From DYJK01 sp040755055 (GTDB lineage Bacteria > Bacteroidota > Ignavibacteria > Ignavibacteriales > Melioribacteraceae), in assembly GCA_040755055.1 (NCBI GenBank), contig JBFMBS010000025.1, positions 6,064-70,063 of the forward strand: DNA of 64,000 nucleotides, written 5' to 3'. Below are positions 45,462-53,831 of the stretch, piece after piece. Under the pieces are notes generated by a model. It did no database searches and was not told the DNA's origin. It saw nothing but the letters and a program-made list of their open reading frames with translations. The stretch's first letter is position 1; every line of letters starts with the position of its first letter. The position numbers were made by a program, and so were the translations under genes.

Positions 45462-45487
45462 CTATCAGGTCTGTAAATTAATTTCCG

Positions 45488-46324
45488 TTACCGGTTTTTT
45501 AATACACTATCGGGCAATTTGGCTCTTCCATCATTAACATTACCTCTTTTTAATTCCCTATTACCTTCGGCGGTTTGATATGCCCAGTCAAATACCATAC
45601 GTTCATTCGTAATATTTTTTATCCTGATCTTGGCAAAGTGATTATCCCATGTCCAGATTACGTATGTATTACCAACTTTCGCTTCGGTGTATTTTACATT
45701 TTCGCCGGTCTGCATTGGGACCCACCCGGTTAAAGGTGCATAACTAATATCATATATATCAGTTGTTGGTCCCATATCTTGAATGTCCGAATCCTCCCAA
45801 ACATTTAGATAAAATGTTCCGTTATAGTTTTCAAAAAAGAAGTCGGCATCTAAACCGTTATAAGGCACTACTAGATAATTATCGAAATCATAACCGGCAT
45901 TGTTTGGTGATACGTTGTAATCAAATACTGCTTGATTAAATCCTTCGGGTCGTGGTGTATCATAAATAACATCATAACTTAGATCGCTTTCGTTACCGTT
46001 ATAATCATAAGCAGCAACAGCATAATAATATGTAACCCCATTTTCAGCACCGTTATCGATGAAATATGTTTCGTAAGTGCTGCCTATAAGTGTGTATCTG
46101 CCATCGTAAGAAAAACTATAATAAACGTTGTAACCGGCTACATCGTCCTCATGATTTTCATCCCAGAATATATCAATCCGGTTATCGCCGGTTATGGTAT
46201 AAATGTTACGTGGCGGATTAGGCGGCGTGTCGTCATAGTAGTAATCATCAAATTCATCGCATGCTGTAAATAAGAAGGTAGTTAACAAAAAGAAAAGTAA
46301 TAATATTTTGTTAGCAGCTTTCAT
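45488..46324 (-). CDS. Lipoprotein with a fibronectin type III domain
   Basis: 278 aa. The signal KILLLFFLLTTFLFTAC ends in a lipobox Cys21. One FN3 domain covers about residues 34-115 (PPNPPRNIYTITGDNRIDIF, then DVAGYNVYYS and TYYYAVAAYDYNGNES). The C-terminal 150 residues have an all-beta look, with repeated Asp/Tyr. It probably faces the periplasm or cell surface; no enzyme motif is visible. The gene is followed by its own terminator. Confidence 0.78.
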   Translation of the reverse strand: MKAANKILLLFFLLTTFLFTACDEFDDYYYDDTPPNPPRNIYTITGDNRIDIFWDENHEDDVAGYNVYYSFSYDGRYTLIGSTYETYFIDNGAENGVTYYYAVAAYDYNGNESDLSYDVIYDTPRPEGFNQAVFDYNVSPNNAGYDFDNYLVVPYNGLDADFFFENYNGTFYLNVWEDSDIQDMGPTTDIYDISYAPLTGWVPMQTGENVKYTEAKVGNTYVIWTWDNHFAKIRIKNITNERMVFDWAYQTAEGNRELKRGNVNDGRAKLPDSVLKNR

Positions 46325-46460
46325 TGTATTCCTCCATTGATTTTTGAACTTAATAAATCAAGGGGAATGCCAAAGAAAAATTACGTTTCAATCACTTTTT
46401 TCTCAATAAAAGAAGACGATGTACTTTATATTATACATCCTTAGTATTCAATTGGATAAA

Positions 46461-47750
46461 TTAAATATCAAAGAATTTATCTTCGAAATACATTTTCCTT
46501 TTATTGATTACGGCAATTGATTTGCCGGTTAATAATCTTTTATCGAATGGAGAATTCTTAGATTTCGATTTAAACTTAGCTATATCTACAGTCCAAATTT
46601 GTTGAGGATCAAAAATAGTTAGGTTAGCAACTTCGCCTTCTTTAATTACAACTTGTGGAATATTCAAAACCTTTCTAGGATTAATCGATAGTTTCTCAAC
46701 GAGTTGTTCGATTGTCAAATGCTTTTTATGTACAAGATCACTAAGTGCAATTCCTAATGTGGTTTCCAATCCTATAATTCCATTTGGTGCATAAATAAAT
46801 TCCATCTCTTTTTCTTCTATTGAGTGTGGTGCATGATCACTTGCTATGCAGTCAATAGTACCGTCTTTCAGTCCTTCTATCATTGCATCAATATCAGCCC
46901 GTGTCCTTAACGGTGGGTTCATCTTATAATTTGTATCGAAAGTCTTTACCATCTCGTCTGTAAGAGTAAAATGATGAGGAGTAACTTCAGCCGTAATGTT
47001 AATACCTTTCTTTTTAGCCTGACGCACCAACTCAACCGCATTCTTTGAACTTACATGAGCTATATGAACTTTAGCTCCGGTAAACTCTGCCAACATTATG
47101 TCTCTCATTACAATTAAATCTTCAGCTACGTTTGGGATAGCCGGTAATCCTAAAATAGTTGATGTAATACTCTCATTCATCGCACCATCAGCAAGTGATT
47201 CATCTTCACAATGTTCAATAATAGGAGCACTGAACATTTTTGCATATTCCATTGCATGTCTTAAAACTAACGATGATTTTATTGCTACACCATCATCGGA
47301 AAAACCTACGGCACCGGCTTCATACAATTCATACATCGGCGCGAGTGCCTCACCTTTCCTACCCAAACTTGCCGCCGCAACCGGAAAAACATCCACTAGA
47401 TGATCTTTCGCCTTCTCTTTAATAAACCTGACTATCTCCGCAGAATCTGTATCGGGATTTGTATTCGGCATACTTGCAACAGCAGTAAAACCACCGGCAG
47501 CGGCACCGTTACACCCGGTTACAACTGTTTCTTCATCTTCACGTCCCGGTTCCCTAAGATGCACATGCATATCTAACAATCCGGGGACACAATATTTATT
47601 CTCAAATTCATAAACTTTGGATGATTTCAAATCCTCAGGTTTTAAATCATCAATTTTTCTGATAACACCATCTTCAATCAGCAGATCACATCTTTGATTT
47701 AATTTCTGTTCGGGATTTAACAGATTAATTTGTTTTAGTACTATTTTCAT
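46461..47750 (-). CDS. pyrC: Dihydroorotase, PyrC
   Basis: 429-aa amidohydrolase of the class I type (AllB-like, longer than E. coli PyrC), closing carbamoyl-aspartate to dihydroorotate. Metal ligands are seen in DMHVHLREPG (about 59-68), with IEHCED and IHIAHVSS-type histidines (AKVHIAHVSS) and the catalytic Asp in IASDHAPHSIEEK. It is the last gene of the pyrR-pyrB-pyrC operon, 11 bases after pyrB. Confidence 0.95.
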   Translation of the reverse strand: MKIVLKQINLLNPEQKLNQRCDLLIEDGVIRKIDDLKPEDLKSSKVYEFENKYCVPGLLDMHVHLREPGREDEETVVTGCNGAAAGGFTAVASMPNTNPDTDSAEIVRFIKEKAKDHLVDVFPVAAASLGRKGEALAPMYELYEAGAVGFSDDGVAIKSSLVLRHAMEYAKMFSAPIIEHCEDESLADGAMNESITSTILGLPAIPNVAEDLIVMRDIMLAEFTGAKVHIAHVSSKNAVELVRQAKKKGINITAEVTPHHFTLTDEMVKTFDTNYKMNPPLRTRADIDAMIEGLKDGTIDCIASDHAPHSIEEKEMEFIYAPNGIIGLETTLGIALSDLVHKKHLTIEQLVEKLSINPRKVLNIPQVVIKEGEVANLTIFDPQQIWTVDIAKFKSKSKNSPFDKRLLTGKSIAVINKRKMYFEDKFFDI

Positions 47751-47761
47751 TTTTCACCTTG

Positions 47762-48685
47762 CTAATTATGCATTGTACCAAGCAGATATAAAACTGCCAT
47801 CCTGATTGCAACACCGTTTGTAACCTGGTCCAAAATAACCTGATATGGTCCATCTGCAACTTCGGAAGACAACTCAACTCCTCTATTGATAGGACCCGGA
47901 TGTAATATTAAAATGTCTTTATTGTATTTCTCGATTCTCTCTGTTGTAATACCAAAGTACTGATGATACTCTCTTAAAGACGGAATTTTTACACCGGCAT
48001 TTCTTTCAAGCTGGATTCTTAGAACATTAAGGACATCATGCTTTTCTATTGCTTCATTTATGCTATGATAAACTTTAACACCAAGTGATTCAATCCCGGT
48101 AGGTATCATAGTAGCCGGACCACAGACAGAAACTTTAGCCCCCATGGATTTTAATCCAAAAATATTTGATAGGGCAACTCTGCTGTGAGAAACGTCTCCG
48201 ACAATGCATACCTTCAGTCCTTCCAATCTTCCTAGTTTCTCACGAATCGAATACATATCAAGTAAACCCTGAGTTGGATGCTCATGCAGACCATCACCGG
48301 CATTAATAATATTTGCTTTAGAAATTTTAGTTAAGTATTGCGGCACCCCGGCTGATTGATGACGTACAACGATCATGTCAACTTTCATCGCTTCTATGTT
48401 ACGAACAGTATCCTTAAAAGTTTCTCCTTTTTTCGTGCTGCTCGAAGATGTGGAAAAATTAATTGTATCTGCCGATAATCTTTTTTGAGCCAGTTCAAAC
48501 GAGATCCTTGTTCGCGTTGAATTTTCATAAAACAAATTAACAATAGTTTTACCCTGAAGTGTAGGTACTTTTTTGATAGGTCGTTCCAATACTTCCCTAA
48601 ATGTTGTAGCCGTATCAAGGATTAACTGGATATCTTCGCGTGGTACCCCGTACAATCCTAATAAATGTCTGCTTGATAATGACAT
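47762..48685 (-). CDS. pyrB: Aspartate carbamoyltransferase catalytic chain, PyrB
   Basis: 307 aa, full length. The carbamoyl-phosphate loop is FYENSTRTRISFELA (about 50-64), the swinging loop SSSSTKKGETF, then HEHPTQGLLD-type GDGLHEHPTQ and HPGPINRGVELSS near the C-terminus. It condenses carbamoyl phosphate with aspartate, the committed step in pyrimidine synthesis. No pyrI regulatory chain is nearby, consistent with control through PyrR. Confidence 0.97.
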   Translation of the reverse strand: MSLSSRHLLGLYGVPREDIQLILDTATTFREVLERPIKKVPTLQGKTIVNLFYENSTRTRISFELAQKRLSADTINFSTSSSSTKKGETFKDTVRNIEAMKVDMIVVRHQSAGVPQYLTKISKANIINAGDGLHEHPTQGLLDMYSIREKLGRLEGLKVCIVGDVSHSRVALSNIFGLKSMGAKVSVCGPATMIPTGIESLGVKVYHSINEAIEKHDVLNVLRIQLERNAGVKIPSLREYHQYFGITTERIEKYNKDILILHPGPINRGVELSSEVADGPYQVILDQVTNGVAIRMAVLYLLGTMHN

Positions 48686-48696
48686 GTTAAACTCTC

Positions 48697-49245
48697 TTAA
48701 TTTTTATTTGGTGCATTAACTAAATAAACTGCATCTTCTCCGTCAACTTCAATTAACCTAACTCTTACCTCTTCGTTAATTGATGTTGGAATATTCTTAC
48801 CGACAAAATCAGCTTTAATCGGTAATTCTCTATGGCCTCTATCAACCAAAACACAAAGCTGAATTGTATTAGGTCTTCCAAGATCCATTACAGCATCCAG
48901 AGCTGCCCGAACAGTTCTTCCGGTATAAAGAACATCATCAATAAGTATTATATCTTTTTCATTAACATCGAACGTTATATCTGTAACTGAAACTTCCGGC
49001 TGTTTCAAACGTGTTCTAAAATCATCGCGATAAAGTGTAACATCTAGTGTTCCGAAGCTCGGTTCAAATTTTTCGATCTCTCTAATTTTATTGCGGATCC
49101 TTTCAGCTATAAAAACTCCTCTTGTACGCATCCCGATTAGAACAATATTTTTTGAACCCTTATTCTTTTCAAGAATCTCATGGGCCAATCTTGTAATTGT
49201 TCTTGTAAATCCTTCGTCATCAATAATTTTGGCTTTAATATCCAT
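48697..49245 (-). CDS. pyrR: PyrR, RNA-binding regulator / uracil phosphoribosyltransferase
   Basis: 182 aa. The PRPP-binding motif is ILIDDVLYTGRTVRAALDA (about 100-118), preceded by LDVTLYRDDFRT. PyrR senses UMP and binds pyr mRNA leaders; it also has weak UPRTase activity. The first gene of the operon, it starts 18 bases after a strong terminator hairpin, with a PyrR-type RNA loop further upstream, which supports a true attenuation role here. Confidence 0.95.
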   Translation of the reverse strand: MDIKAKIIDDEGFTRTITRLAHEILEKNKGSKNIVLIGMRTRGVFIAERIRNKIREIEKFEPSFGTLDVTLYRDDFRTRLKQPEVSVTDITFDVNEKDIILIDDVLYTGRTVRAALDAVMDLGRPNTIQLCVLVDRGHRELPIKADFVGKNIPTSINEEVRVRLIEVDGEDAVYLVNAPNKN

Positions 49246-49264
49246 ACTATTATTCCGTCATTAT

Positions 49265-49297
49265 AAAAAAAATCCTCGTTGGCTTACGCCTTCGAGG
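49265..49297 (-). terminator. Attenuator terminator in the pyr leader
   Basis: On the minus strand CCTCG pairs with CGAGG outside an inner GGC-GTAA-GCC tetraloop stem (49274-49297), followed by ATTTTTTTT (T run 49265-49272). It ends about 20 bases before the pyrR ATG, so it lies inside the leader of the operon, not behind another gene. Confidence 0.85.
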
Positions 49298-49326
49298 TTC
49301 GTTTATTTATAATCTTTTAGTTCCAT

Positions 49327-49357
49327 TCCTTTTTATCTCGCCGGATAAATTAAAGGA
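49327..49357 (-). promoter_or_regulatory. Probable PyrR-binding loop (anti-antiterminator)
   Basis: On the minus strand the RNA folds as lower stem TCCTT/AAGGA, a 5'-side bulge TAA, upper stem TTTATC/GATAAA and hexaloop CGGCGA. The hexaloop fits the CNGNGA consensus established for PyrR-binding loops of Bacillus-type leaders, and the layout (lower stem, 5' bulge, upper stem, hexaloop) is the same. It lies about 30 bases upstream of the attenuator terminator. I could not identify the antiterminator pairing with confidence. Confidence 0.78.
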
Positions 49358-49413
49358 TAATTTGTTGACCGAAAGTTAACTTAAATGATACTGAATGTAA
49401 ATAGCATATATCA

Positions 49414-49439
49414 AAAGGTCACTCATTCGAGTGACCTTT
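49414..49439 (-). terminator. Terminator of the OmpA-family gene
   Basis: AAAGGTCACTC and GAGTGACCTTT form a perfect 11-bp stem with a 4-base loop, 14 bases after the 49453 stop; on the minus strand the stem closes with TTTT. Confidence 0.8.
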
Positions 49440-49452
49440 GCAATAAATAAGC

Positions 49453-50550
49453 TTAACGAATTTTGAATTCGATCCTTCTATTCATCGCTCTACCGTCCGC
49501 GGTTTTATTATCTGCAATTGGATTACTTTCACCATACCCAACTGAAGTTAAGCGATCTTGACTCACACCTTTTGATAATAAATATTTTTTAACGGTATCC
49601 GCTCTTCTTTGAGAAAGTGTTTTGTTGTACTGCTCTGACCCGATATTATCCGTATATCCTTGAATCTCAACTTTCATGTCGGGATATTTTAACAAAGTTT
49701 TAGCTGCGTCGTATAATATTGGGTAAGATTCGGGTGTAATTTTTGCACTATTAAAATCAAAGTTTACACCAACAAGAACCCATTTTTCAGATTCCGATGT
49801 AACCGGTTTTTCAACTACTACTTCTTTTACAACTTCCCTTGGAATGTGACTCTTAATCATCTCTTCAATTCTATCATAATCTACCGGTTCAGGTTTTTCT
49901 ACCGATAGACCTGAATAGAGTTGGCAATATTGAGAAGGAGCTCCTTTATCAAAATAATATTGCAATCCGAGATTAACTCCCAAATAGGTATCTCTACCGC
50001 TAACCTCACCGGCTCCAAGTGCACCTTCCAATTCCGAATTATTTGTTATGTGGTAGCCAAGTTCGGTAACTAATTCCCAATCAGTGTCTATACCCCACTC
50101 AATTCCAAAACCGCCGTTTAACTCCGGCACAACCTGATTTTCATCTAGGCTTGTAGTAACATAATTTTCATTCATTCTATATGCAACGCCGATACCTCCA
50201 AAGAAATACGGGGAAACCGGTTCACAAGGAACTAAGTAGTAAATCAAATCTAAATCCCCTGAAATAATATTGGTGGTGGTTGTCTGCAACTGAGAAGCAG
50301 CATCGGTAAATTCAGATTCAAGATGTGAATAACCACCTTTTAATCTTAAGCCAACATGTTCTGAAAAATTTCTCTGGATAGAAAGGTATCCGCCATAATT
50401 AGAATTCAATGGTTCAATATTAATACTAACAAACCTGGGAAACCTGAAACCGAATCCAAATGCCCAACTATCTTTTGCCAACTGGGCAGATGATGTTTCA
50501 GTTAATAATAGAATAAGAGTTACTGTAAAAGCCAGTAGCATTTTTTTCAT
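49453..50550 (-). CDS. OmpA-family outer-membrane protein
   Basis: 365 aa. A signal peptide (KMLLAFTVTLILLLTETSSA) is followed by an eight-strand-type beta-barrel (about 25-215) and a C-terminal OmpA peptidoglycan-binding domain (about 255-365) with VNFDFNSAKITPESYPIL, GYTDNIGSEQYNKTLSQRRA and NRRIEFKIR. It should link the outer membrane to the cell wall. Confidence 0.92.
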   Translation of the reverse strand: MKKMLLAFTVTLILLLTETSSAQLAKDSWAFGFGFRFPRFVSINIEPLNSNYGGYLSIQRNFSEHVGLRLKGGYSHLESEFTDAASQLQTTTTNIISGDLDLIYYLVPCEPVSPYFFGGIGVAYRMNENYVTTSLDENQVVPELNGGFGIEWGIDTDWELVTELGYHITNNSELEGALGAGEVSGRDTYLGVNLGLQYYFDKGAPSQYCQLYSGLSVEKPEPVDYDRIEEMIKSHIPREVVKEVVVEKPVTSESEKWVLVGVNFDFNSAKITPESYPILYDAAKTLLKYPDMKVEIQGYTDNIGSEQYNKTLSQRRADTVKKYLLSKGVSQDRLTSVGYGESNPIADNKTADGRAMNRRIEFKIR

Positions 50551-50630
50551 GTTTCCTCCAAGTTGAGGTTAATTATTGTTATAAAATTTTATTATCACCA
50601 TATAAAATCATATTTTTGTCACCGTAATTT

Positions 50631-50705
50631 CGGGGTGTAGCGCAGCCCGGTTAGCGCGCTTCGTTCGGGACGAAGAGGTCGGGAGTTCGAATCTCCCCAC
50701 CCCGA
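50631..50705 (+). tRNA. tRNA-Pro (anticodon CGG)
   Basis: The 75-nt cloverleaf is complete: acceptor CGGGGTG/CACCCCG with discriminator A, D-stem GCGC/GCGC, anticodon stem CTTCG/CGAAG with loop TTCGGGA (anticodon CGG), T-arm GGGAG-TTCGAAT-CTCCC. CCA is not encoded. A nuclease ORF begins 3 bases after its 3' end. Confidence 0.96.
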
Positions 50706-50708
50706 CTT

Positions 50709-50960
50709 ATGGTTAACTCTTTTACCACTTATATTATCTTCAGCAAATTTAAGAACAAATACTACGTCGGGCACACCAACAATATTTCAAGAAGATTATT
50801 TGAACACAATTCTGGTTTTAACAAGTCTACCAAATTCGGCATTCCTTGGGAATTATGTTTCTCCAAAGTGTTTGATTCTAAATCTGATGCCTACCGTTTA
50901 GAAATCAATATCAAAAACAGAGGCATCAAAAGATTTTTTTCTCAATTTCAATCCGGTTAG
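50709..50960 (+). CDS. Small tRNA-linked GIY-YIG nuclease
   Basis: 83-aa single-domain GIY-YIG protein: Y8-I-I and Y19-V-G form the signature (TYIIFSKFKNKYYVGHTNNI), with R28/R29 and Glu65 (RLEINIKN) at the expected catalytic Arg and metal-binding Glu places. It has no DNA-binding domain. The ATG is 3 bases after tRNA-Pro with no ribosome site, so tRNA and mRNA may be released from one transcript. The stop TAG is formed by the D-loop of the displaced tRNA copy that begins at 50953. Small proteins of this type are frequent in Bacteroidota, often mislabelled as UvrC-like. Confidence 0.85.
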   Translation: MVNSFTTYIIFSKFKNKYYVGHTNNISRRLFEHNSGFNKSTKFGIPWELCFSKVFDSKSDAYRLEINIKNRGIKRFFSQFQSG

Positions 50961-51055
50961 CGCGTGGCGCTTTCCGGCGCCAAGGTCGGGAGTTCTGCCG
51001 ATCCGAAGGATTCCTTTGGAAAGCCATCCCTCTCGGAAAATCTCCTAACCCCGAC
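50953..51055 (+). pseudogene. Displaced tRNA-Pro 3' part with a 46-nt T-loop insert
   Basis: From CCGGTTAGCGCG in the D-loop onward the bases follow tRNA-Pro to the ACCCCGAC 3' end, but the first 15 or so bases of a tRNA are missing, the anticodon stem differs (TGGCGC/GCGCCA) and the T-loop after GGGAGTTC is replaced by 46 nt (50996-51041). This insert matches the one in the tRNA-Thr remnant (11304-11349, reverse strand) at 36 of 46 positions by my hand alignment. It is not a functional tRNA. Confidence 0.85.
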
Positions 51056-51060
51056 AAAAC

Positions 51061-52380
51061 TTAAAACGGGCCTTGTGCAATACCACCCTGATTATGTGGT
51101 GTCCAGAACCAACCGGATTCGGCATCATTCAAAACCCAATCTTCTTCTATTACATCAACATTTCTTGACCATTGATTAGCTCCAGTGTTTCCCGAAACTG
51201 TACCATTTCTTGTTTTTGAATTTTTATTATAAACAGCTCTCTTGGAAGCATCCCCAGATTCACCCGGGTTTGGACCTACTATAATTCCATTTTGAACCCA
51301 AGATGGTTTACCGCCTTCTGATTCAGGGTCTGTTATATTAAACGATAGCGATACATACTCAGCATAATAAGGACCAACGATTAAACCAAGCAAATTGGAA
51401 ATTTCATCTCTCAACCAATCTGCATCTACATCACCCGATCCGCCGGAAAGAGTTATTGATACTCTTTTTGATAATACCTCAAAAGATTCTGGGTTAGTTG
51501 CAGTAACACTTAATGTTACAGTTTCTATTACTGTTGGAGTAGCATCCGGTAAATTTAGAGTTGATTTGTTATCTGTGAGGGTATAAATTGTAAAGTGAGT
51601 GACTTGTGCCGATGCTTGTGTTCCGCTTGCATCTACAGTGGCAGTAAAACCTGAATTTGTATATTCACCGGTTGTTTCATTCAGCTGCATTAACTGAAAA
51701 GTAGTACCCGCTGCTTTTCTAATAGGTAACGGAAATGTAATTGTAACGGGCTGTTGAAATTGAATTCCACTCGGTCCAAATACTCCGGCCGTAACTACTG
51801 TTTGATTTGTAGATGCTGCCGGCGGTGGAACTTGTGCTGCCGGGATTGACGCAACGGACACTTGTACATTCTGCGAAACCGCATTAGGAGGAACGGTCAA
51901 ATTAAGCGGCTGATTTGATAGTGATTGATTATTAGTATTATCAACAGCAGCTCCTTGTGTAGGAGTAGCGGTGGATGTGGTTGCCTGAAGCTTAGCTAAC
52001 AATATATCATCGACAGTTGCAGTATATGATGATTTATCAACTTCAGCCGTACTACTACTAAATCCGTATCCGTCTTTAGCAGCAGACACGTTTAGTTCGC
52101 TTAGACTGACGTCAGTAACATTAAATGAATATTTACCAGTATTATCAGTCGTTGTTGTTAAAGATGTACCACTGACCGTTACATTCGCGCTTGCAATGCC
52201 CGACAAAGACTGAGCATCTTTAACATAACCGGAAAGAATCAAGGGTGCCGGTGCCGGTGCTTCAGGATTTGGCCTGGGTAATTCCGGACCCACTCTTGAA
52301 CTTTCACAACTAATAAAAGTAATTGATGCAACAAGAAGAAAAATTAATATGGCTAAAGAGGATCGCTTGTGTAATATCAT
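51061..52380 (-). CDS. Lipoprotein with carboxypeptidase-regulatory-like domain
   Basis: 439 aa from ATG 52380, chosen because GAGGTG precedes it at good spacing (ATG 52392 would overlap that site). The signal SSLAILIFLLVASITFISC ends in a lipobox Cys. A Pro/Ala spacer leads to one regulatory-like Ig fold (LILSGYVKDAQSLSGIASAN, NTGKYSFNV), then a ZU5-like/IPT-like middle part (PPNAVSQNVQVSVASI, QFQQPVTITFPLP) and a C-terminal part without a recognised domain. It is probably surface or periplasmic. Role unknown. It ends 5 bases after the tRNA remnant. Confidence 0.78.
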   Translation of the reverse strand: MILHKRSSLAILIFLLVASITFISCESSRVGPELPRPNPEAPAPAPLILSGYVKDAQSLSGIASANVTVSGTSLTTTTDNTGKYSFNVTDVSLSELNVSAAKDGYGFSSSTAEVDKSSYTATVDDILLAKLQATTSTATPTQGAAVDNTNNQSLSNQPLNLTVPPNAVSQNVQVSVASIPAAQVPPPAASTNQTVVTAGVFGPSGIQFQQPVTITFPLPIRKAAGTTFQLMQLNETTGEYTNSGFTATVDASGTQASAQVTHFTIYTLTDNKSTLNLPDATPTVIETVTLSVTATNPESFEVLSKRVSITLSGGSGDVDADWLRDEISNLLGLIVGPYYAEYVSLSFNITDPESEGGKPSWVQNGIIVGPNPGESGDASKRAVYNKNSKTRNGTVSGNTGANQWSRNVDVIEEDWVLNDAESGWFWTPHNQGGIAQGPF

Positions 52381-52412
52381 AACACACCTCATTATTTATG
52401 TGATTAATTAAA

Positions 52413-53648
52413 TTATAATCTGTTTCGGAAATAGTTCTTAATAAAACCCGGATTTAACCTTTCAATGAAATCACTTGTTCTATAACCGGTATTATACCTT
52501 AACCCGATTAAATCATCAGTATTAGTCTTTAGCAAATAAGAATAGGCAAGGCTTTCGTTTGTTTTTAATCTAATAAAATTTGGTTTTAAATGCTTTGACG
52601 GCAAGAATGGAATAGATAAATTTATTCCACCGTTTGAAATACCTTCGTCGGACCTCAATGCAAAAAAACCTATCTGAACTTCACCAAAATCCCTATTAAT
52701 GTCAACCTTTATTGTATTATCTCCCAATAAAAACTTTCCGGCGGTTATACCAAGTGTTAGGTCATATTTTTGAATTCTATATTCTATACCACATGACCCG
52801 GTCCATAAATAAAGATCTGAATAGTAAAGTCTTAAACCGGAAAATGAAGCATAGCCGGTATAGCCGATGTTTAATGCTACAGATAGCTCCCCATTCAAAA
52901 AATAATTTCTGGCATCTAAGTCCAAGCCATACCTATTTTGAGTGAAGTACCCAAGCGAAGCCGAGACAATAAAAGAATTTGTAAATCTGAACGATTGGTT
53001 GAATACTGCTAAAGATGTTCTTACAGTGTCTTCGCGCGGCAACAAATCATTATGAATTGGAATTGTCATTTCATATTGTGCCGACATACCCTTCCACAAA
53101 CTGAACTCTAAGCTTGGTGCTATGTTTAACTGGTATCTTACCGGTTTCGAATAAAGTCCGAATTCAAATTTATAAGTTGGCTTAAATATTAAATCAAACT
53201 TTAGTTTTGACGAATTTGTGGCTTCAACATTTTCAAGCTTCGACCATTCCTCTTTTACATCAAAGCTGGTCTCTAAATTATCAGCAAATTCCTTCCGACT
53301 TATTTCCTTATCCATGTAGCTGCTTAATATTTTATTTTTAACACATACACGTACAACTGGAATTTGTTTGTTTTGTATTACAACTACAATTTTATCTATT
53401 TCTTCATTTGTTAAAGATGAATCTATAATTTCAAAGACTTTAAATAAGCCGTCGATTTCAAATCTATATAATCTATTCTCATATGTTAAAAATAAGTCAC
53501 TATTTTGAAAACTAACTCTAATGTTTTCAAATCCTTCTGATGACAACGAACTAGTTAGTTTCTCTTTAATTTCGGTAAGACCGGCAAAAACATTAGTAGT
53601 TAATATTATTAAAGAAAGTAAGTATCTGTATATAATATTAAACATCAC
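52413..53648 (-). CDS. Outer-membrane barrel-type protein, possibly YjbH-like
   Basis: 411 aa. After a signal peptide (YRYLLSLIILTTNVFAG) comes a mixed domain (EIKEKLTSSLSSEGFENIRV, then EEIDKIVVVIQNKQIPVVRV) and a C-terminal half of alternating strands typical of a barrel. The arrangement recalls YjbH/GfcD exopolysaccharide-export proteins, but I would not insist. It is 33 bases upstream of the lipoprotein gene in the same direction. Confidence 0.6.
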   Translation of the reverse strand: MMFNIIYRYLLSLIILTTNVFAGLTEIKEKLTSSLSSEGFENIRVSFQNSDLFLTYENRLYRFEIDGLFKVFEIIDSSLTNEEIDKIVVVIQNKQIPVVRVCVKNKILSSYMDKEISRKEFADNLETSFDVKEEWSKLENVEATNSSKLKFDLIFKPTYKFEFGLYSKPVRYQLNIAPSLEFSLWKGMSAQYEMTIPIHNDLLPREDTVRTSLAVFNQSFRFTNSFIVSASLGYFTQNRYGLDLDARNYFLNGELSVALNIGYTGYASFSGLRLYYSDLYLWTGSCGIEYRIQKYDLTLGITAGKFLLGDNTIKVDINRDFGEVQIGFFALRSDEGISNGGINLSIPFLPSKHLKPNFIRLKTNESLAYSYLLKTNTDDLIGLRYNTGYRTSDFIERLNPGFIKNYFRNRL

Positions 53649-53831
53649 TAGATAACGTATAAACGTAGTATCTAACCTACAGAGGGGAGAAGTTTTATAG
53701 GTTAAATATTATAGCCCTTCAATTTTATATTTAATATAGTTTTTAAGTCGATAAAATCAAAGAGTTTTGTATTATTAGTCAGTAAATTTTTTACTGAAGC
53801 CCAAAAAATCTATTTAGCAGAAGGAAAGAAC

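Noticed and set aside
50953..51055. A second functional tRNA-Pro
   Set aside because: The 5' acceptor strand is missing, the anticodon arm is altered and the T-loop is replaced.
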